Below, piece after piece: positions 1 to 7,196 of a stretch of 24,085 bases of DNA. The position numbers were made by a program, and so were the translations under genes. Below the pieces are notes generated by a model. That model searched no databases. It was not told the origin of the DNA and worked only from the letters and a program-made list of their open reading frames with translations. This stretch comes from Synergistaceae bacterium (GTDB lineage Bacteria; Synergistota; Synergistia; Synergistales; Aminobacteriaceae). The stretch covers positions 1 through 24,085 of the forward strand of contig JAISSA010000106.1 of the NCBI GenBank assembly GCA_031273365.1. Direction: 5' to 3'. The stretch's first letter is position 1, and each line of letters opens with the position of its first letter.

Positions 1-671
1 ATGATGAACTTGCCAAGCCCCGTCTGCTCCACGATCGTCCCGAAGAGGACGAACATGAAGACGAAGGTGGCCGAGACCGAGAGGGGCGTCCCAAAAACGC
101 CCTCCGTCCCGAGGTACATATGATTGATGATCCGATAGAAGTTATAACCCCTGTGCTGGAAAATCGAGGGAGCGGACTGTCCGAAATGACAGTAGAAGAG
201 AAAGAAAATGGCGATGACGGGCAGAACGGGATTGGAAACGCGCCTTGTCGCCTCCAGCACGACGAGAATGCCCGCGCATCCGACAATCAGGTCCATGGTG
301 CTGGGCATCCCCGCCCTGTCCAGCATCGCGTAAAACTGAAAGACCATGTACAGGGTGACGAAAGCTCCGATGGCGGCCAGAATCCAGTCGTACCACGGAA
401 TACGCTTTTTCAAACTCCTCGACGTCGCGGGGTAGAGCAAAAACACCAGCACGAGAACAAAACTCAGGTGGATGGCGCGCTGCCACATCTCCATCAACAG
501 TCCGAACGCCGAGGTGTAAAGGTGAAAACAGGACATGAGCACCGCTATGACGCCAACCAGTATCCTCGTCCAGTCCTCGGGCGTCCGAAACCTCGACTCG
601 CTGTCGTACTGTCTTTTGATGGATTCGACGTCAATATCCGTAACAGAATCGTGAGCAACCTGATCCGTCAT
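1..671 (-). CDS. TRAP transporter fused permease (4TM/12TM type), N-terminal part
   Basis: This gene is open at the left window edge, so only the first 223 residues are visible. The fused permease of TRAP transporters combines the small (DctQ-like) and large (DctM-like) membrane subunits and drives Na+- or H+-coupled uptake of organic acids or amino acids. After a hydrophilic N-terminus of about 33 residues there are hydrophobic segments near residues 34-56, 67-81, 94-115, 126-140, 147-162 and 198-214. The 'RAIHLSF' stretch before the second segment is typical of the fused family. The ATG at 669-671 follows a GAGGGGAA ribosome binding site. The DUF1850 gene upstream (29-bp gap) is the usual partner of the TAXI-type TRAP subclass. 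The periplasmic TAXI receptor is not in the window and could lie beyond the edge. The substrate cannot be read from this fragment. Confidence 0.85.
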   Translation of the reverse strand, partial: MTDQVAHDSVTDIDVESIKRQYDSESRFRTPEDWTRILVGVIAVLMSCFHLYTSAFGLLMEMWQRAIHLSFVLVLVFLLYPATSRSLKKRIPWYDWILAAIGAFVTLYMVFQFYAMLDRAGMPSTMDLIVGCAGILVVLEATRRVSNPVLPVIAIFFLFYCHFGQSAPSIFQHRGYNFYRIINHMYLGTEGVFGTPLSVSATFVFMFVLFGTIVEQTGLGKFI

Positions 672-700
672 TACTGTGATTCCCCTCTTCCTCATATCGT

Positions 701-1153
701 TTATCGTACGCGCAGGGTCAGAAGTTCGCCTGCAAAAAGCCCGTAAAGTTCGACCCGCCGACGCGACGGCAGAATAAGGACGTTACGCCCCGTCTCTTTG
801 TCCCCCACCCTCAGACGAATGGACCTGAACGTCCTCCCGCCCCCGATATACCGATACCACGGCGCCTGATGCAAAAACCGGCCGTTTGGAGGCGCCTCCG
901 TCGGAAGGCCCGCGTTCGTGGATTGGGTACGCTCTTCCCAAAGCCTCAGAGATTTTCCCGTCACGCAGTACAGGTCAACGACGGGACACAGCTGGACAGA
1001 ATGAATGTACTCCGTCGCAAAGAACTCCCCGGAGTAAACGGGAAAGGACAAAACCACCCGTCCATCCTCCCCCACGAATTCCACCCTGTTCGACGGGCAT
1101 ATGCAGCAAAACAGGAAAGACAGCCCCAAAATCCAGGGCCAGACACGGCGCAT
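701..1153 (-). CDS. DUF1850 domain protein, TRAP-associated
   Basis: This is a 150-residue protein of the DUF1850 family, small exported or membrane-anchored proteins usually encoded beside TAXI-type TRAP permeases; their function is not known. The N-terminus (MRRVWPWILGLSFLFCC) is a short hydrophobic signal or anchor. The body holds the family's recognisable 'YIHSV' stretch near residue 50 and 'NAGLPTE' near residue 82. It lies 18 bp after the dipeptidase stop and 29 bp before the permease start, so the three are probably co-transcribed. No good Shine-Dalgarno sequence precedes the ATG, so translation may depend on ribosomes terminating on the dipeptidase gene. A Cys pair at about 16-17 is present but does not form a standard lipobox. 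Confidence 0.75.
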   Translation of the reverse strand: MRRVWPWILGLSFLFCCICPSNRVEFVGEDGRVVLSFPVYSGEFFATEYIHSVQLCPVVDLYCVTGKSLRLWEERTQSTNAGLPTEAPPNGRFLHQAPWYRYIGGGRTFRSIRLRVGDKETGRNVLILPSRRRVELYGLFAGELLTLRVR

Positions 1154-1171
1154 CGTTTAAATAAATTTCAT

Positions 1172-2158
1172 TCAGCGCAGCATTTCGATGATTCGCATCC
1201 AGTTGCCCCCGAGGATTTTTTCGGCATCGCCGGGAAAAGCGCTTCTCACGGCCTCGATAAACGGGACCGTCTCCCTGTAGGTCCGGAATATGCTTTTATT
1301 GCGATCCTCTACGGGTTTGTCGAACTCGCAGAGGTCGAACCCGAAACCCACGTGATCGGGGCCCGCCAGGTCGATAATATGGCGCGCGTGATCCAGAAGC
1401 CCCTCCCAGATTTTACACCCCTCCGGCGCGCCGTCGGGATAAACGAAGTTCAGCATGTTATTCAGCCCCATGACGCCCCCCCGGGACGCGAGCTCCCTGA
1501 TCTGTTCGTCCGTCAGGTTGCGGGCCACGTCGCAGAGGCGGCGGGAGTTGGAGTGCGAGGCGATGAAGGGACGTCGCGCGAACCTGAGGACGTCGGCAAA
1601 ACCCGCGTCGTTCAGGTGGCTGACGTCGAGGATCATTCCAAGACGCTCGACCTCCTCCAGCAGGGCGACGCCAAAGGGCGTCAGGCCTCCGACCGTGCCC
1701 TCCGTCAGGGGATGAAAATGACATCCGTCGGCGGCCTGGTTGCGGCGGCTCCAGGTCAGTCCGGCAAAACGAACCCCCAGCTCGTAAAAAGCCCGAAGCA
1801 GCACCAGATCGCCGCCAAGAGGCTCGATCCCCTCGAAGGAAAGCAACAGCGCCATCCGCCCCGCCCCGACGGCTTTGGTCACCTCCGAGGCGCTGCGACA
1901 AAGTTCGAACAGCCCCGGAGACTCCTCCATCTCGCAGTGCAACATGCCGACCTGGTCGAGGGCAACCCGCAGGGCCATCTCCGGCACGTATTCGTTCGGA
2001 ACGAAAAGAGAACAGATCAGAACGTTTATGCCCGCGTTCTTCAGGTCCTCCAGGTAAAAACGTTCCACAACCTTCTGTTCGCCCTTTCTTCGGAGGCAAA
2101 AAACGTCATACAAAAGATCGTAGTGCGCGTCAACGATAAAAGGGTTCGGTAAGCTCAC
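1172..2158 (-). CDS. Membrane dipeptidase family (peptidase M19), cytosolic
   Basis: This 328-residue protein belongs to the renal dipeptidase (M19) family, zinc enzymes that hydrolyse dipeptides, often with broad or D-amino-acid-tolerant specificity. The metal site is complete: H12 and D14 in 'DAHYDLLYD', the bridging glutamate E109 in 'SFEGIEPLG', H181 in 'DVSHLND' and H202 in 'ASHSNSRRL'. The late aspartate is D275 in 'GFGFD', where many relatives have GSDFDG. There is no signal peptide, so it should act in the cytoplasm on imported peptides. The start is a GTG, with GAGAGGG about 13 bases upstream. Position at the head of a DUF1850-TRAP operon suggests the transporter may import a dipeptide or its product, but substrate and coupling are inferred. 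Confidence 0.92.
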   Translation of the reverse strand: MSLPNPFIVDAHYDLLYDVFCLRRKGEQKVVERFYLEDLKNAGINVLICSLFVPNEYVPEMALRVALDQVGMLHCEMEESPGLFELCRSASEVTKAVGAGRMALLLSFEGIEPLGGDLVLLRAFYELGVRFAGLTWSRRNQAADGCHFHPLTEGTVGGLTPFGVALLEEVERLGMILDVSHLNDAGFADVLRFARRPFIASHSNSRRLCDVARNLTDEQIRELASRGGVMGLNNMLNFVYPDGAPEGCKIWEGLLDHARHIIDLAGPDHVGFGFDLCEFDKPVEDRNKSIFRTYRETVPFIEAVRSAFPGDAEKILGGNWMRIIEMLR

Positions 2159-2296
2159 GTCAGATTCACGTCCCTCTCAAAAAATTTTAAAAATCATGAG
2201 CATCCGCCCGCTGAGACAACTCAATGGTCATCATCGACGACGAGACGCTACAAAATATCGGCCTGATATCAGAGATCTAATGTGAAGCATGATACC
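2159..2296 (-). promoter_or_regulatory. Intergenic region with palindromes upstream of the dipeptidase operon
   Basis: This 138-bp gap must carry the leader of the dipeptidase-DUF1850-TRAP operon and the end of the HutD transcript. It holds a perfect 10-bp palindrome, CTGATATCAG (2263-2272), overlapping a looser ATATC-N5-GATAT inverted repeat. I could not find a convincing -35/-10 pair. The palindrome could be an operator or part of a weak terminator for HutD. Confidence 0.3.
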
Positions 2297-3073
2297 TCAT
2301 ACGGGACCAAAACGTAAGGGGGAACCGTCCGAACTCAGGGAGCCAGGGCCGCGCTGCCAGCGAACGGAGGCGTGGACCCCGAAGGCTCGCGCCGACGGTC
2401 CTTCCCGGACCTCCTGCAAAAACATTACGGCAGCGACAGGCCTGTTCTGCAACAGCAGGATAAAATCCCCGCGCTCGAGTTCGGCCTCGAACGCCGTTTC
2501 TTCGTCTGCCTTCCGTCCATGCGCTACCTTCTCTCCATCCGCCTTCTCTCCTTCATAAACGAGGACCTTCACGCGGGGCGCGAGGCAGTAAAAGGCCTCG
2601 GCAGCCCCTTCCGGCGCAAAGGACGTGAAGAGGGCGACCTCACAGACCCGGGCAGCGGGTTTTTTTTCAGCCTCGTCGCCCTTTTCGTCCATTTTCAGAG
2701 CCCGCAGACTGCCCTCGCATCCCGCCGCCATCATCAGGTTGAAGTCGACGCAGCGTCCCTGCGACAGCGTGTTCCAGCCTCCATCGAAGGCGTCCTGGTC
2801 AAACGCGTCGAGGTTTATCTCATGACGTCCCTCGTGGACGAGACGAACCCGGCCCTCGAGGATCATGATCAGACGCCGGATGCCCGGCAGGGCGGTGAAG
2901 GTCGATTCCTCCAGATCGACGCGGGCGGAGCTCATGCGCCACCTGAAGTTACGCATCGCGTAATCCGCGTCCGGCGGCCATATCGCGAGCTGCGTCGTCG
3001 TCCCCCCGGCCCAGACGCCCGTGCTTTGCTCCTTCCCGCGAATGATTCGAATATCCGTTCTCATTGCCGTCAT
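2297..3073 (-). CDS. HutD/Ves family cupin-like protein
   Basis: This protein of up to 258 residues resembles HutD/Ves (PF05962), a two-part cupin-fold family often linked to histidine use, with no firmly assigned biochemistry. Recognisable parts are 'GVWAGGTTTQLAIWPP' near residues 19-34, 'FRWRMSSARVD' near 43-53 and 'LPGIRRLIMILEG' near 62-74. It is longer than the roughly 190 residues I expect, because of Lys/Glu-rich stretches at about 128-142 and 174-197. The ATG at 3073 overlaps the HAD stop as ATGA. A second ATG at 3064 is better spaced from the upstream GGGGGG run and may be the true start, giving 255 residues. No other hut gene is nearby, so a role in histidine catabolism is not supported here. 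Confidence 0.75.
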   Translation of the reverse strand: MTAMRTDIRIIRGKEQSTGVWAGGTTTQLAIWPPDADYAMRNFRWRMSSARVDLEESTFTALPGIRRLIMILEGRVRLVHEGRHEINLDAFDQDAFDGGWNTLSQGRCVDFNLMMAAGCEGSLRALKMDEKGDEAEKKPAARVCEVALFTSFAPEGAAEAFYCLAPRVKVLVYEGEKADGEKVAHGRKADEETAFEAELERGDFILLLQNRPVAAVMFLQEVREGPSARAFGVHASVRWQRGPGSLSSDGSPLRFGPV

Positions 3074-3849
3074 CCCCCCTGCAGCATGTCGAGTCTTTGA
3101 AAGGCCTCCAGTATTCCGCCCTCGTCGATATCGCCGACCACAAGGTCCGCGACCGCCTTCACCTGCTCTTTCGCCGCGCCGACCGCCACCCCGACGGAGG
3201 CGCTTTGGATCATCTCGACGTCATTGAGCCCGTCTCCGACCGTAATGATGTCGGCCCGCCCAAATCCGAGCCCCTCCGCGGCCTTCAGGATGCCGCTCCA
3301 CTTGGAGACGCCCCGCGGAAGAAATTCTGTACAGCCGGGTATCGCGGACGCCTCCACGATGTCCACGTCGTCCCGGCGCCCCGGCTGCAACGACGACGGG
3401 CGGAACATATAGGCCACGCTGGCGCTCCGCAAATCGGCCGGCGGCCGGCGACAGTCGAAGCCGGCCTGGGCGACGAGGTAGTCTTCGACCTCTTTGGAGG
3501 TCCACCCGACATAGACATATTCCGCGTCGAGCGCGAAAAAATTTTCCGGCTCCCGGGACATGCCCTCCTGAAATTTTTGAAGAAAAGCCGGACTGAGGCA
3601 CTCTTCGTACAGAGTTTTGCCATCCTGAACCCCATGGGCTCCGTCGCAGCATACCATGAGGTCGATCGCCAGGTCCGCGGCCGTTCTGCGCGTCATGCAC
3701 AGGTTACGCGCCGTCGCGATGGCGGTGACGTGTCCGCCGCGCCTCAGAAGCCTCAGAGCCTCACGGGTCGCCTCGGGGATGTGGCTCCTCCCGACGTGAC
3801 TGACAAGCGTGTTGTCGATATCGAAAAAAATAAGCTTTCCGGTGCTCAT
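3070..3849 (-). CDS. Cof-type HAD-IIB hydrolase
   Basis: This 259-residue haloacid-dehalogenase superfamily phosphatase belongs to the Cof/HAD-IIB group, which dephosphorylates sugar phosphates and other small metabolites in the cytoplasm. Motif I is 'FFDIDNTL' with nucleophile D10 and acid D12. Motif II is the 'IATAR' segment near 44-48, motif III is K183 ('SKWSG'), and motif IV is 'GDGLND' with D206 and D210. The C2-type cap lies between about residues 80 and 180. The ATG follows an AAAGGA ribosome binding site. It overlaps the HutD gene by four bases, indicating coupled translation. The substrate cannot be predicted from sequence alone; Cof-type enzymes are promiscuous. Confidence 0.9.
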   Translation of the reverse strand: MSTGKLIFFDIDNTLVSHVGRSHIPEATREALRLLRRGGHVTAIATARNLCMTRRTAADLAIDLMVCCDGAHGVQDGKTLYEECLSPAFLQKFQEGMSREPENFFALDAEYVYVGWTSKEVEDYLVAQAGFDCRRPPADLRSASVAYMFRPSSLQPGRRDDVDIVEASAIPGCTEFLPRGVSKWSGILKAAEGLGFGRADIITVGDGLNDVEMIQSASVGVAVGAAKEQVKAVADLVVGDIDEGGILEAFQRLDMLQGG

Positions 3850-3890
3850 ATTCAGGTCCTTTCGTTACGGGGTTATAAAAAGCCAGGAAC

Positions 3891-3944
3891 ATGGGGCCCC
3901 GCCCCATACCCCGCAGGGGACGCAGTCCCCTGACCCCGTTAATT
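3891..3944 (-). repeat. Hairpin repeat element, copy 1 (reverse orientation)
   Basis: This 54-bp element matches copy 2 (5306-5359) in reverse complement with a single mismatch. Read on the minus strand it begins AATTAACGGGGTCAGGGG. It contains two perfect hairpins: CAGGGGAC-TGC-GTCCCCTG and ATGGGGC-GGG-GCCCCAT. The one difference from copy 2 falls in the loop of the second hairpin. A 42-base pyrimidine-only run (3943-3984 on the plus strand) adjoins it. It lies between the HAD gene and the end of the short CobU-like gene, where it could also stop transcription of the latter. Confidence 0.9.
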
Positions 3945-4002
3945 TTTTTCTTTTTTCTCTTTTTTTTCTTTTTTCTTTTCTTTTAATGTCTTATAAATAA
4001 AT

Positions 4003-4452
4003 TTATGTATCTTTTATTCCCTCTGTTTCCTGCGTTGCGGGGGCTTTCAGACGGACAGGCAATCCCGCCCAGACGCGGTCCACGACGTCTGCGCGACGGG
4101 CAAGAAGCTGACAGACAAAACCCGTCTCGTCGCGCCACCGTCGCTCGAAAGGGTCCATGGGGACTATCCCGCTCCCGATCTCGTCACAGATCAGGACCTT
4201 GCCTTCCAGCCGGTCCAGGTTTTTTTCGAAAAACGCCCGCGCGTCGACGCCCTGCTCCAGCATCGCCCGTATTCCGTCCTGCAGGTTGACGATAATACGG
4301 GCGTCGAACATTTTTCCCACCACCATCTTCTTCACATCATTCATATTTATATCTTTCATCTTCGCCAGGTCGAAGACGGCCGCGTCCTCCCCGCAGAGCT
4401 CTCTGGCGTACCGCAGCTTTCCCATGTGCTTCCCGCCGAGAATGAGGTGCAT
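4003..4452 (-). CDS. Short CobU-like protein with altered P-loop
   Basis: This 149-residue protein resembles the two ends of CobU (adenosylcobinamide kinase / adenosylcobinamide-phosphate guanylyltransferase) but lacks the centre. The N-terminus 'LILGGKHMGKLRYAREL' keeps the glycines and lysine of a Walker A loop (G-x4-G-K) but has Leu in place of Ser/Thr. The C-terminal half is CobU-like: 'DEIGSGIVPMDPFERRWRDETG' at about 90-111, then 'LLARRADVVDRVWAGLPVRLK'. The usual middle segment with the guanylylated histidine (HxxxRP) is absent, and the family is normally about 180 residues. I recall similar short CobU-like proteins in Clostridia, so this is probably a real subfamily and not decay. The start is chosen where CobU homology begins, two bases after the cobS stop, behind GGGGTG. 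Upstream in-frame sequence lies inside cobS. Confidence 0.75.
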   Translation of the reverse strand: MHLILGGKHMGKLRYARELCGEDAAVFDLAKMKDINMNDVKKMVVGKMFDARIIVNLQDGIRAMLEQGVDARAFFEKNLDRLEGKVLICDEIGSGIVPMDPFERRWRDETGFVCQLLARRADVVDRVWAGLPVRLKAPATQETEGIKDT

Positions 4453-4454
4453 GT

Positions 4455-5258
4455 TCACCCCGTGACGACAAGCGCCAGGAACATCAGCGTCTCGGACAGC
4501 TCCAGGCACGCGCCCATCAGGTCGCCGCTGAGGCCGCCGAACATCCTGCGGCAGCAGAGAGACCAGGCGAGCGGAAACAACGCCCCCACGAGCGGAACGA
4601 TGATCCGGCCCCCTCGATAAACAGGAAAAAGCAGGGTCAGCCCATAAAGGGCGAAGAGGACGTACCGGTCTCTGAAGACGCGCGCGCCTCCCAGCGTGCG
4701 GACGAGCCCGTCCTCCCGCGCGAAGGGAAGGTAGAACAGAATGCCCAGCCCTGTACGGGACCAGACGGGAATAAGCGTCGAAAGAAAGAAAGAAAAATGG
4801 AAGGCAGAAAAACGGAAGAGAGGAAAACGCGTTTTTTCGGAATCGAGGAGAGCGAAGAGCTCGGAAAAAGTCCCGACCTTCAGCAGCAGGACGGCCGCGC
4901 AGCCCATGACGGCGAAGGCTCCGACGCGGGGATCCGAAAGAATCGCGAGGCGCGTTTTTCTGTCCCGCTGAGAAAAGACCGCGTCGCACGTGTCCATCAG
5001 GCCATCCATGTGCAGGCCTCCGGTGATGCTCAGGTAAAAAAGCGTCATCAGAACGGCACGCAGCACGACCGAAACCCGCCACATGGAAAGCAGCCCCAGC
5101 AGGGCCGCTCCCGACAGTCCGACGACGACGCCGACCAGAGGCAGCACGACGGGAAAGAATCGAAGGCGCGGCGGCGTCCACTCGACCTGCGGCATGGGCA
5201 GGATGGTCAGAAAGGAAAAGGCCATCGCGGTTGCGGCTATAATATTCCTGAGTACCAT
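4455..5258 (-). CDS. cobS: Adenosylcobinamide-GDP ribazoletransferase (cobalamin synthase)
   Basis: CobS is an integral membrane enzyme that joins adenosylcobinamide-GDP to alpha-ribazole (or its phosphate) in the last part of B12 assembly. The protein has the family N-terminus 'MAFSFLTILPMP' and the signature 'GGLHMDGLMDTCDAVFS' with acidic residues expected at the metal site, followed by 'ILSDPRVGAF'. Several hydrophobic segments follow, and the C-terminus contains 'GGLSGDLMGA'. I chose the ATG at 5258 (267 residues) because GGAAG lies just upstream and homology starts there. An ATG at 5294 would add 12 residues but has no ribosome binding site. The short CobU-like gene follows after two bases. 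No cobalamin riboswitch motif is evident upstream. Confidence 0.93.
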   Translation of the reverse strand: MVLRNIIAATAMAFSFLTILPMPQVEWTPPRLRFFPVVLPLVGVVVGLSGAALLGLLSMWRVSVVLRAVLMTLFYLSITGGLHMDGLMDTCDAVFSQRDRKTRLAILSDPRVGAFAVMGCAAVLLLKVGTFSELFALLDSEKTRFPLFRFSAFHFSFFLSTLIPVWSRTGLGILFYLPFAREDGLVRTLGGARVFRDRYVLFALYGLTLLFPVYRGGRIIVPLVGALFPLAWSLCCRRMFGGLSGDLMGACLELSETLMFLALVVTG

Positions 5259-5305
5259 GCAAATCTTCCTTTCGGGATCTAAAGTCAACAACATTTAAGG
5301 AAGAA

Positions 5306-5359
5306 AATTAACGGGGTCAGGGGACTGCGTCCCCTGCGGGGTATGGGGCGGAGCCCCAT
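5306..5359 (+). repeat. Hairpin repeat element, copy 2
   Basis: This 54-bp element is identical to the reverse complement of copy 1 (3891-3944) at 53 of 54 positions. It carries CAGGGGAC-TGC-GTCCCCTG and ATGGGGC-GGA-GCCCCAT hairpins, preceded by a purine-rich stretch and followed by GGTTTTTGC. It sits between the divergent starts of cobS and the plus-strand cobU. A transcript entering from the left would meet a terminator-like hairpin just before the cobU start, so it may also affect cobU expression. Confidence 0.9.
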
Positions 5360-5399
5360 GGTTTTTGCTTTAAGTTTTTAAATACAGGAGGACAGAACG

Positions 5400-5969
5400 A
5401 TGTTCGTCTTTATTTCCGGCGCCGCGCGCAGCGGGAAAAGCAACTGGGCCGAACGATGCGCGGCGCGGCTGGACGGTGGCCCGAAAGGCTCGAAAATCTA
5501 TCTTGCCACAGCTCGCGTCCCCGATCAGGAGATGCGCCGTCGCGTGGCGCTCCACCAGTCTGCTCGACGGGGCAGGGGGTTCGCCACTCTGGAGTGCATC
5601 ACGAACCTGCAAAGCGTTGTGCCGCTGATATCAGGGGCCACCGTCCTGCTGGAGTGTCTGGGGACCTGGACCGCGAACGAGCTGTTCGACGACAGAGGAC
5701 GGATGGCGGACCCCGACGGGGCGTTCGAAAAAATCCGCTCAACCTGCCGCCTGCTGCGAGAGAGTGCGGCGCACCTGCTGATCGTGTCGAACGACATTTT
5801 TTCGGACGGGACGGCTTATGCAGGAGAAACGGAAGAATATCGCAGGGTGTTGGGCACGCTCCATATCTGCCTTGCCGCTGAATCGGACATGGCGGTGGAA
5901 TGTGCCGCAGGGTTTGCGGCGGTGCATAAGGGAAAAAAATACGCCTCGATGCTCGACCGGAACGCATAA
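5400..5969 (+). CDS. cobU: CobU-like adenosylcobinamide kinase/guanylyltransferase
   Basis: This 189-residue protein has the usual CobU length. It carries an intact Walker A loop, 'GAARSGKS' at residues 7-14, and 'DQEMRRRVALHQSARRG' at 42-58, where H52 lines up with the guanylylated histidine. 'LLECLGTWTANELF' corresponds to the central 'LLDCLTLWLSN' motif. The C-terminal motif usually seen as NEVGxGIVP is changed to 'NDIFSDGTAY', though 'YRRVLGTLHICLAAESDMAVE' still follows the CobU pattern. It should phosphorylate adenosylcobinamide and transfer GMP to give the CobS substrate; the altered C-terminal motif makes full bifunctionality less certain. GGAGGA precedes the ATG. It diverges from cobS and the other CobU-like gene. 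Confidence 0.85.
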   Translation: MFVFISGAARSGKSNWAERCAARLDGGPKGSKIYLATARVPDQEMRRRVALHQSARRGRGFATLECITNLQSVVPLISGATVLLECLGTWTANELFDDRGRMADPDGAFEKIRSTCRLLRESAAHLLIVSNDIFSDGTAYAGETEEYRRVLGTLHICLAAESDMAVECAAGFAAVHKGKKYASMLDRNA

Positions 5970-6034
5970 CCCAACAGAGCACAACCCAACGAAGCCGGCC
6001 AGGCGTTCGTCCGGCCCGTCGCAACGGAGACCCC

Positions 6035-6058
6035 GTCGAGGGAGGCGGCGTTTTTTTT
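6035..6058 (+). terminator. Possible weak terminator after cobU
   Basis: A short stem CCGTC/GGCGG (with one G-T pair and a 6-base loop) is followed directly by CG and eight T residues at 6051-6058. It lies about 70 bp after the cobU stop and before the convergent flavin oxidoreductase gene. The stem is weak, so the call rests mainly on the T-run and the convergent position. Confidence 0.35.
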
Positions 6059-6095
6059 CAAGACCTTTTCCCGGCTCCCCCGATGTTGGCCCGCG

Positions 6096-7196
6096 CTACT
6101 CTGATTGCTGGCTCCGATCCGGGAAAAAGTCGTCCATGATCTCCTCCACCGTCGAGACTCTGTCAACCTTCGTGACGTTGCTGCCGCAGAAAAACAGGCC
6201 TTTTTCCCAGTTTCCGTTGAACGCGTCCACCAGCGCCATCGCGATGCAGAAGGTTTCCTTATCCCTTCGATAACGACAGTGCGTCAGGCAGTTGGCGAAG
6301 CAGGGATTGCTTTCGACCTCTCCTTCCAGATATTTCGCGACGAAGGGGTTTTTTATCGCCCTGCCCGGAAGCCCCGCCGGGCTGTGAATCAGGACGACGT
6401 CCTCCTCTTTTGCGTCGATGAAGGCCTGTTTGAAGCGGTCGGAGGCGTCTCCTTCCACCGTACACGCAAAACGGGTCCCCACCTGAACGCCCTTTGCCCC
6501 CATCTCGAAGGCCCGAAGCATGTCATGACGGTCCCAGATTCCGCCGGCCGCGATCACCGGAATGTCCGATTTCATGCCGTCCCTGACGAAGGCGACGACG
6601 CCCGGCAACGCGACTTCAAGCGACAACGCGGGGTCGTAAACCTGCTCCATCGTCGTCGCCCCGAGATGTCCGCCGGCTGTGGCGGGCGTCTCCACGACAA
6701 AACCGTCCGGCTGACGCCCGTAGTGCTTTTCCCAGCGCCGCGCGATCAGGCTGGCCGCCTTGGGAGAGCTGACGATGGGCACCAGCGCCACGTCCGGAAA
6801 ATCCTTCAGGTACTCGGGCAGGCGCAACGGCAGCCCCGCCCCGGAGATGATGACATTGGCGCCTCCCTCGGCCGCCGCGCGCACCTCGCGGTCATAGTCG
6901 GTCAGGGCCACCATGCAGTTTACCGCAAGCACCCCGTCGGGGCCGGCGATTTCCCTCGCCTGCTGCAGCGTTTCCTTTATGACGATCGCGTTGGAGTCGA
7001 AATAATTCATTTTCTCCTCGACGAAATGAGGGGAATTATGACTGAGCCCCACACTGGCAATTGTTCCTACCGCTCCGCACCTTGCCACATTTCCCGCGAG
7101 CCGCGGTCCCGAAATTCCAACGCCCATGCCTCCCTGTATCAGGGGATAACGGGGCTGATGCTTTCCCAGCCTTAAAGTTGGCGTATTGTTGCTCAC
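6096..7196 (-). CDS. Nitronate monooxygenase-family flavin oxidoreductase
   Basis: This TIM-barrel FMN protein of the nitronate monooxygenase / 2-nitropropane dioxygenase / FabK-like family has 366 residues. It shows the N-terminal 'PLIQGGMGVGIS', the 'PATAGGHLG' loop carrying the catalytic-type histidine (H177), and 'AAGGIWDRHDMLRAFEMGAKGV' for phosphate binding of FMN. In a strict anaerobe the role may be an NAD(P)H-dependent reductase or enoyl-ACP reductase and not nitronate oxidation; sequence alone does not decide. Near the C-terminus is a cysteine group, C299-x3-C303-x3-C307-x9-C317, which could bind a metal or Fe-S cluster. I chose the GTG at 7196 because GAGGAG lies 11 bases upstream; a GTG at 7208 would overlap that site. 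It reads as a single gene between the hydrogenase terminator and cobU. Confidence 0.85.
   Translation of the reverse strand: MSNNTPTLRLGKHQPRYPLIQGGMGVGISGPRLAGNVARCGAVGTIASVGLSHNSPHFVEEKMNYFDSNAIVIKETLQQAREIAGPDGVLAVNCMVALTDYDREVRAAAEGGANVIISGAGLPLRLPEYLKDFPDVALVPIVSSPKAASLIARRWEKHYGRQPDGFVVETPATAGGHLGATTMEQVYDPALSLEVALPGVVAFVRDGMKSDIPVIAAGGIWDRHDMLRAFEMGAKGVQVGTRFACTVEGDASDRFKQAFIDAKEEDVVLIHSPAGLPGRAIKNPFVAKYLEGEVESNPCFANCLTHCRYRRDKETFCIAMALVDAFNGNWEKGLFFCGSNVTKVDRVSTVEEIMDDFFPDRSQQSE

Noticed and set aside
120..746. 208-residue plus-strand frame at the left edge
   Set aside because: It is antisense to the TRAP permease, which has real membrane segments and a good ribosome site.
5259..5399. 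Possible cobalamin riboswitch between cobS and cobU
   Set aside because: I looked for a B12-box-like sequence on both strands and found none; the space is mostly taken by the hairpin repeat.
3850..5399. cobS region as a composite transposon
   Set aside because: The flanking repeats are only 54 bp, with no transposase or target-site duplication visible, so only an inverted-repeat bracket is reported.
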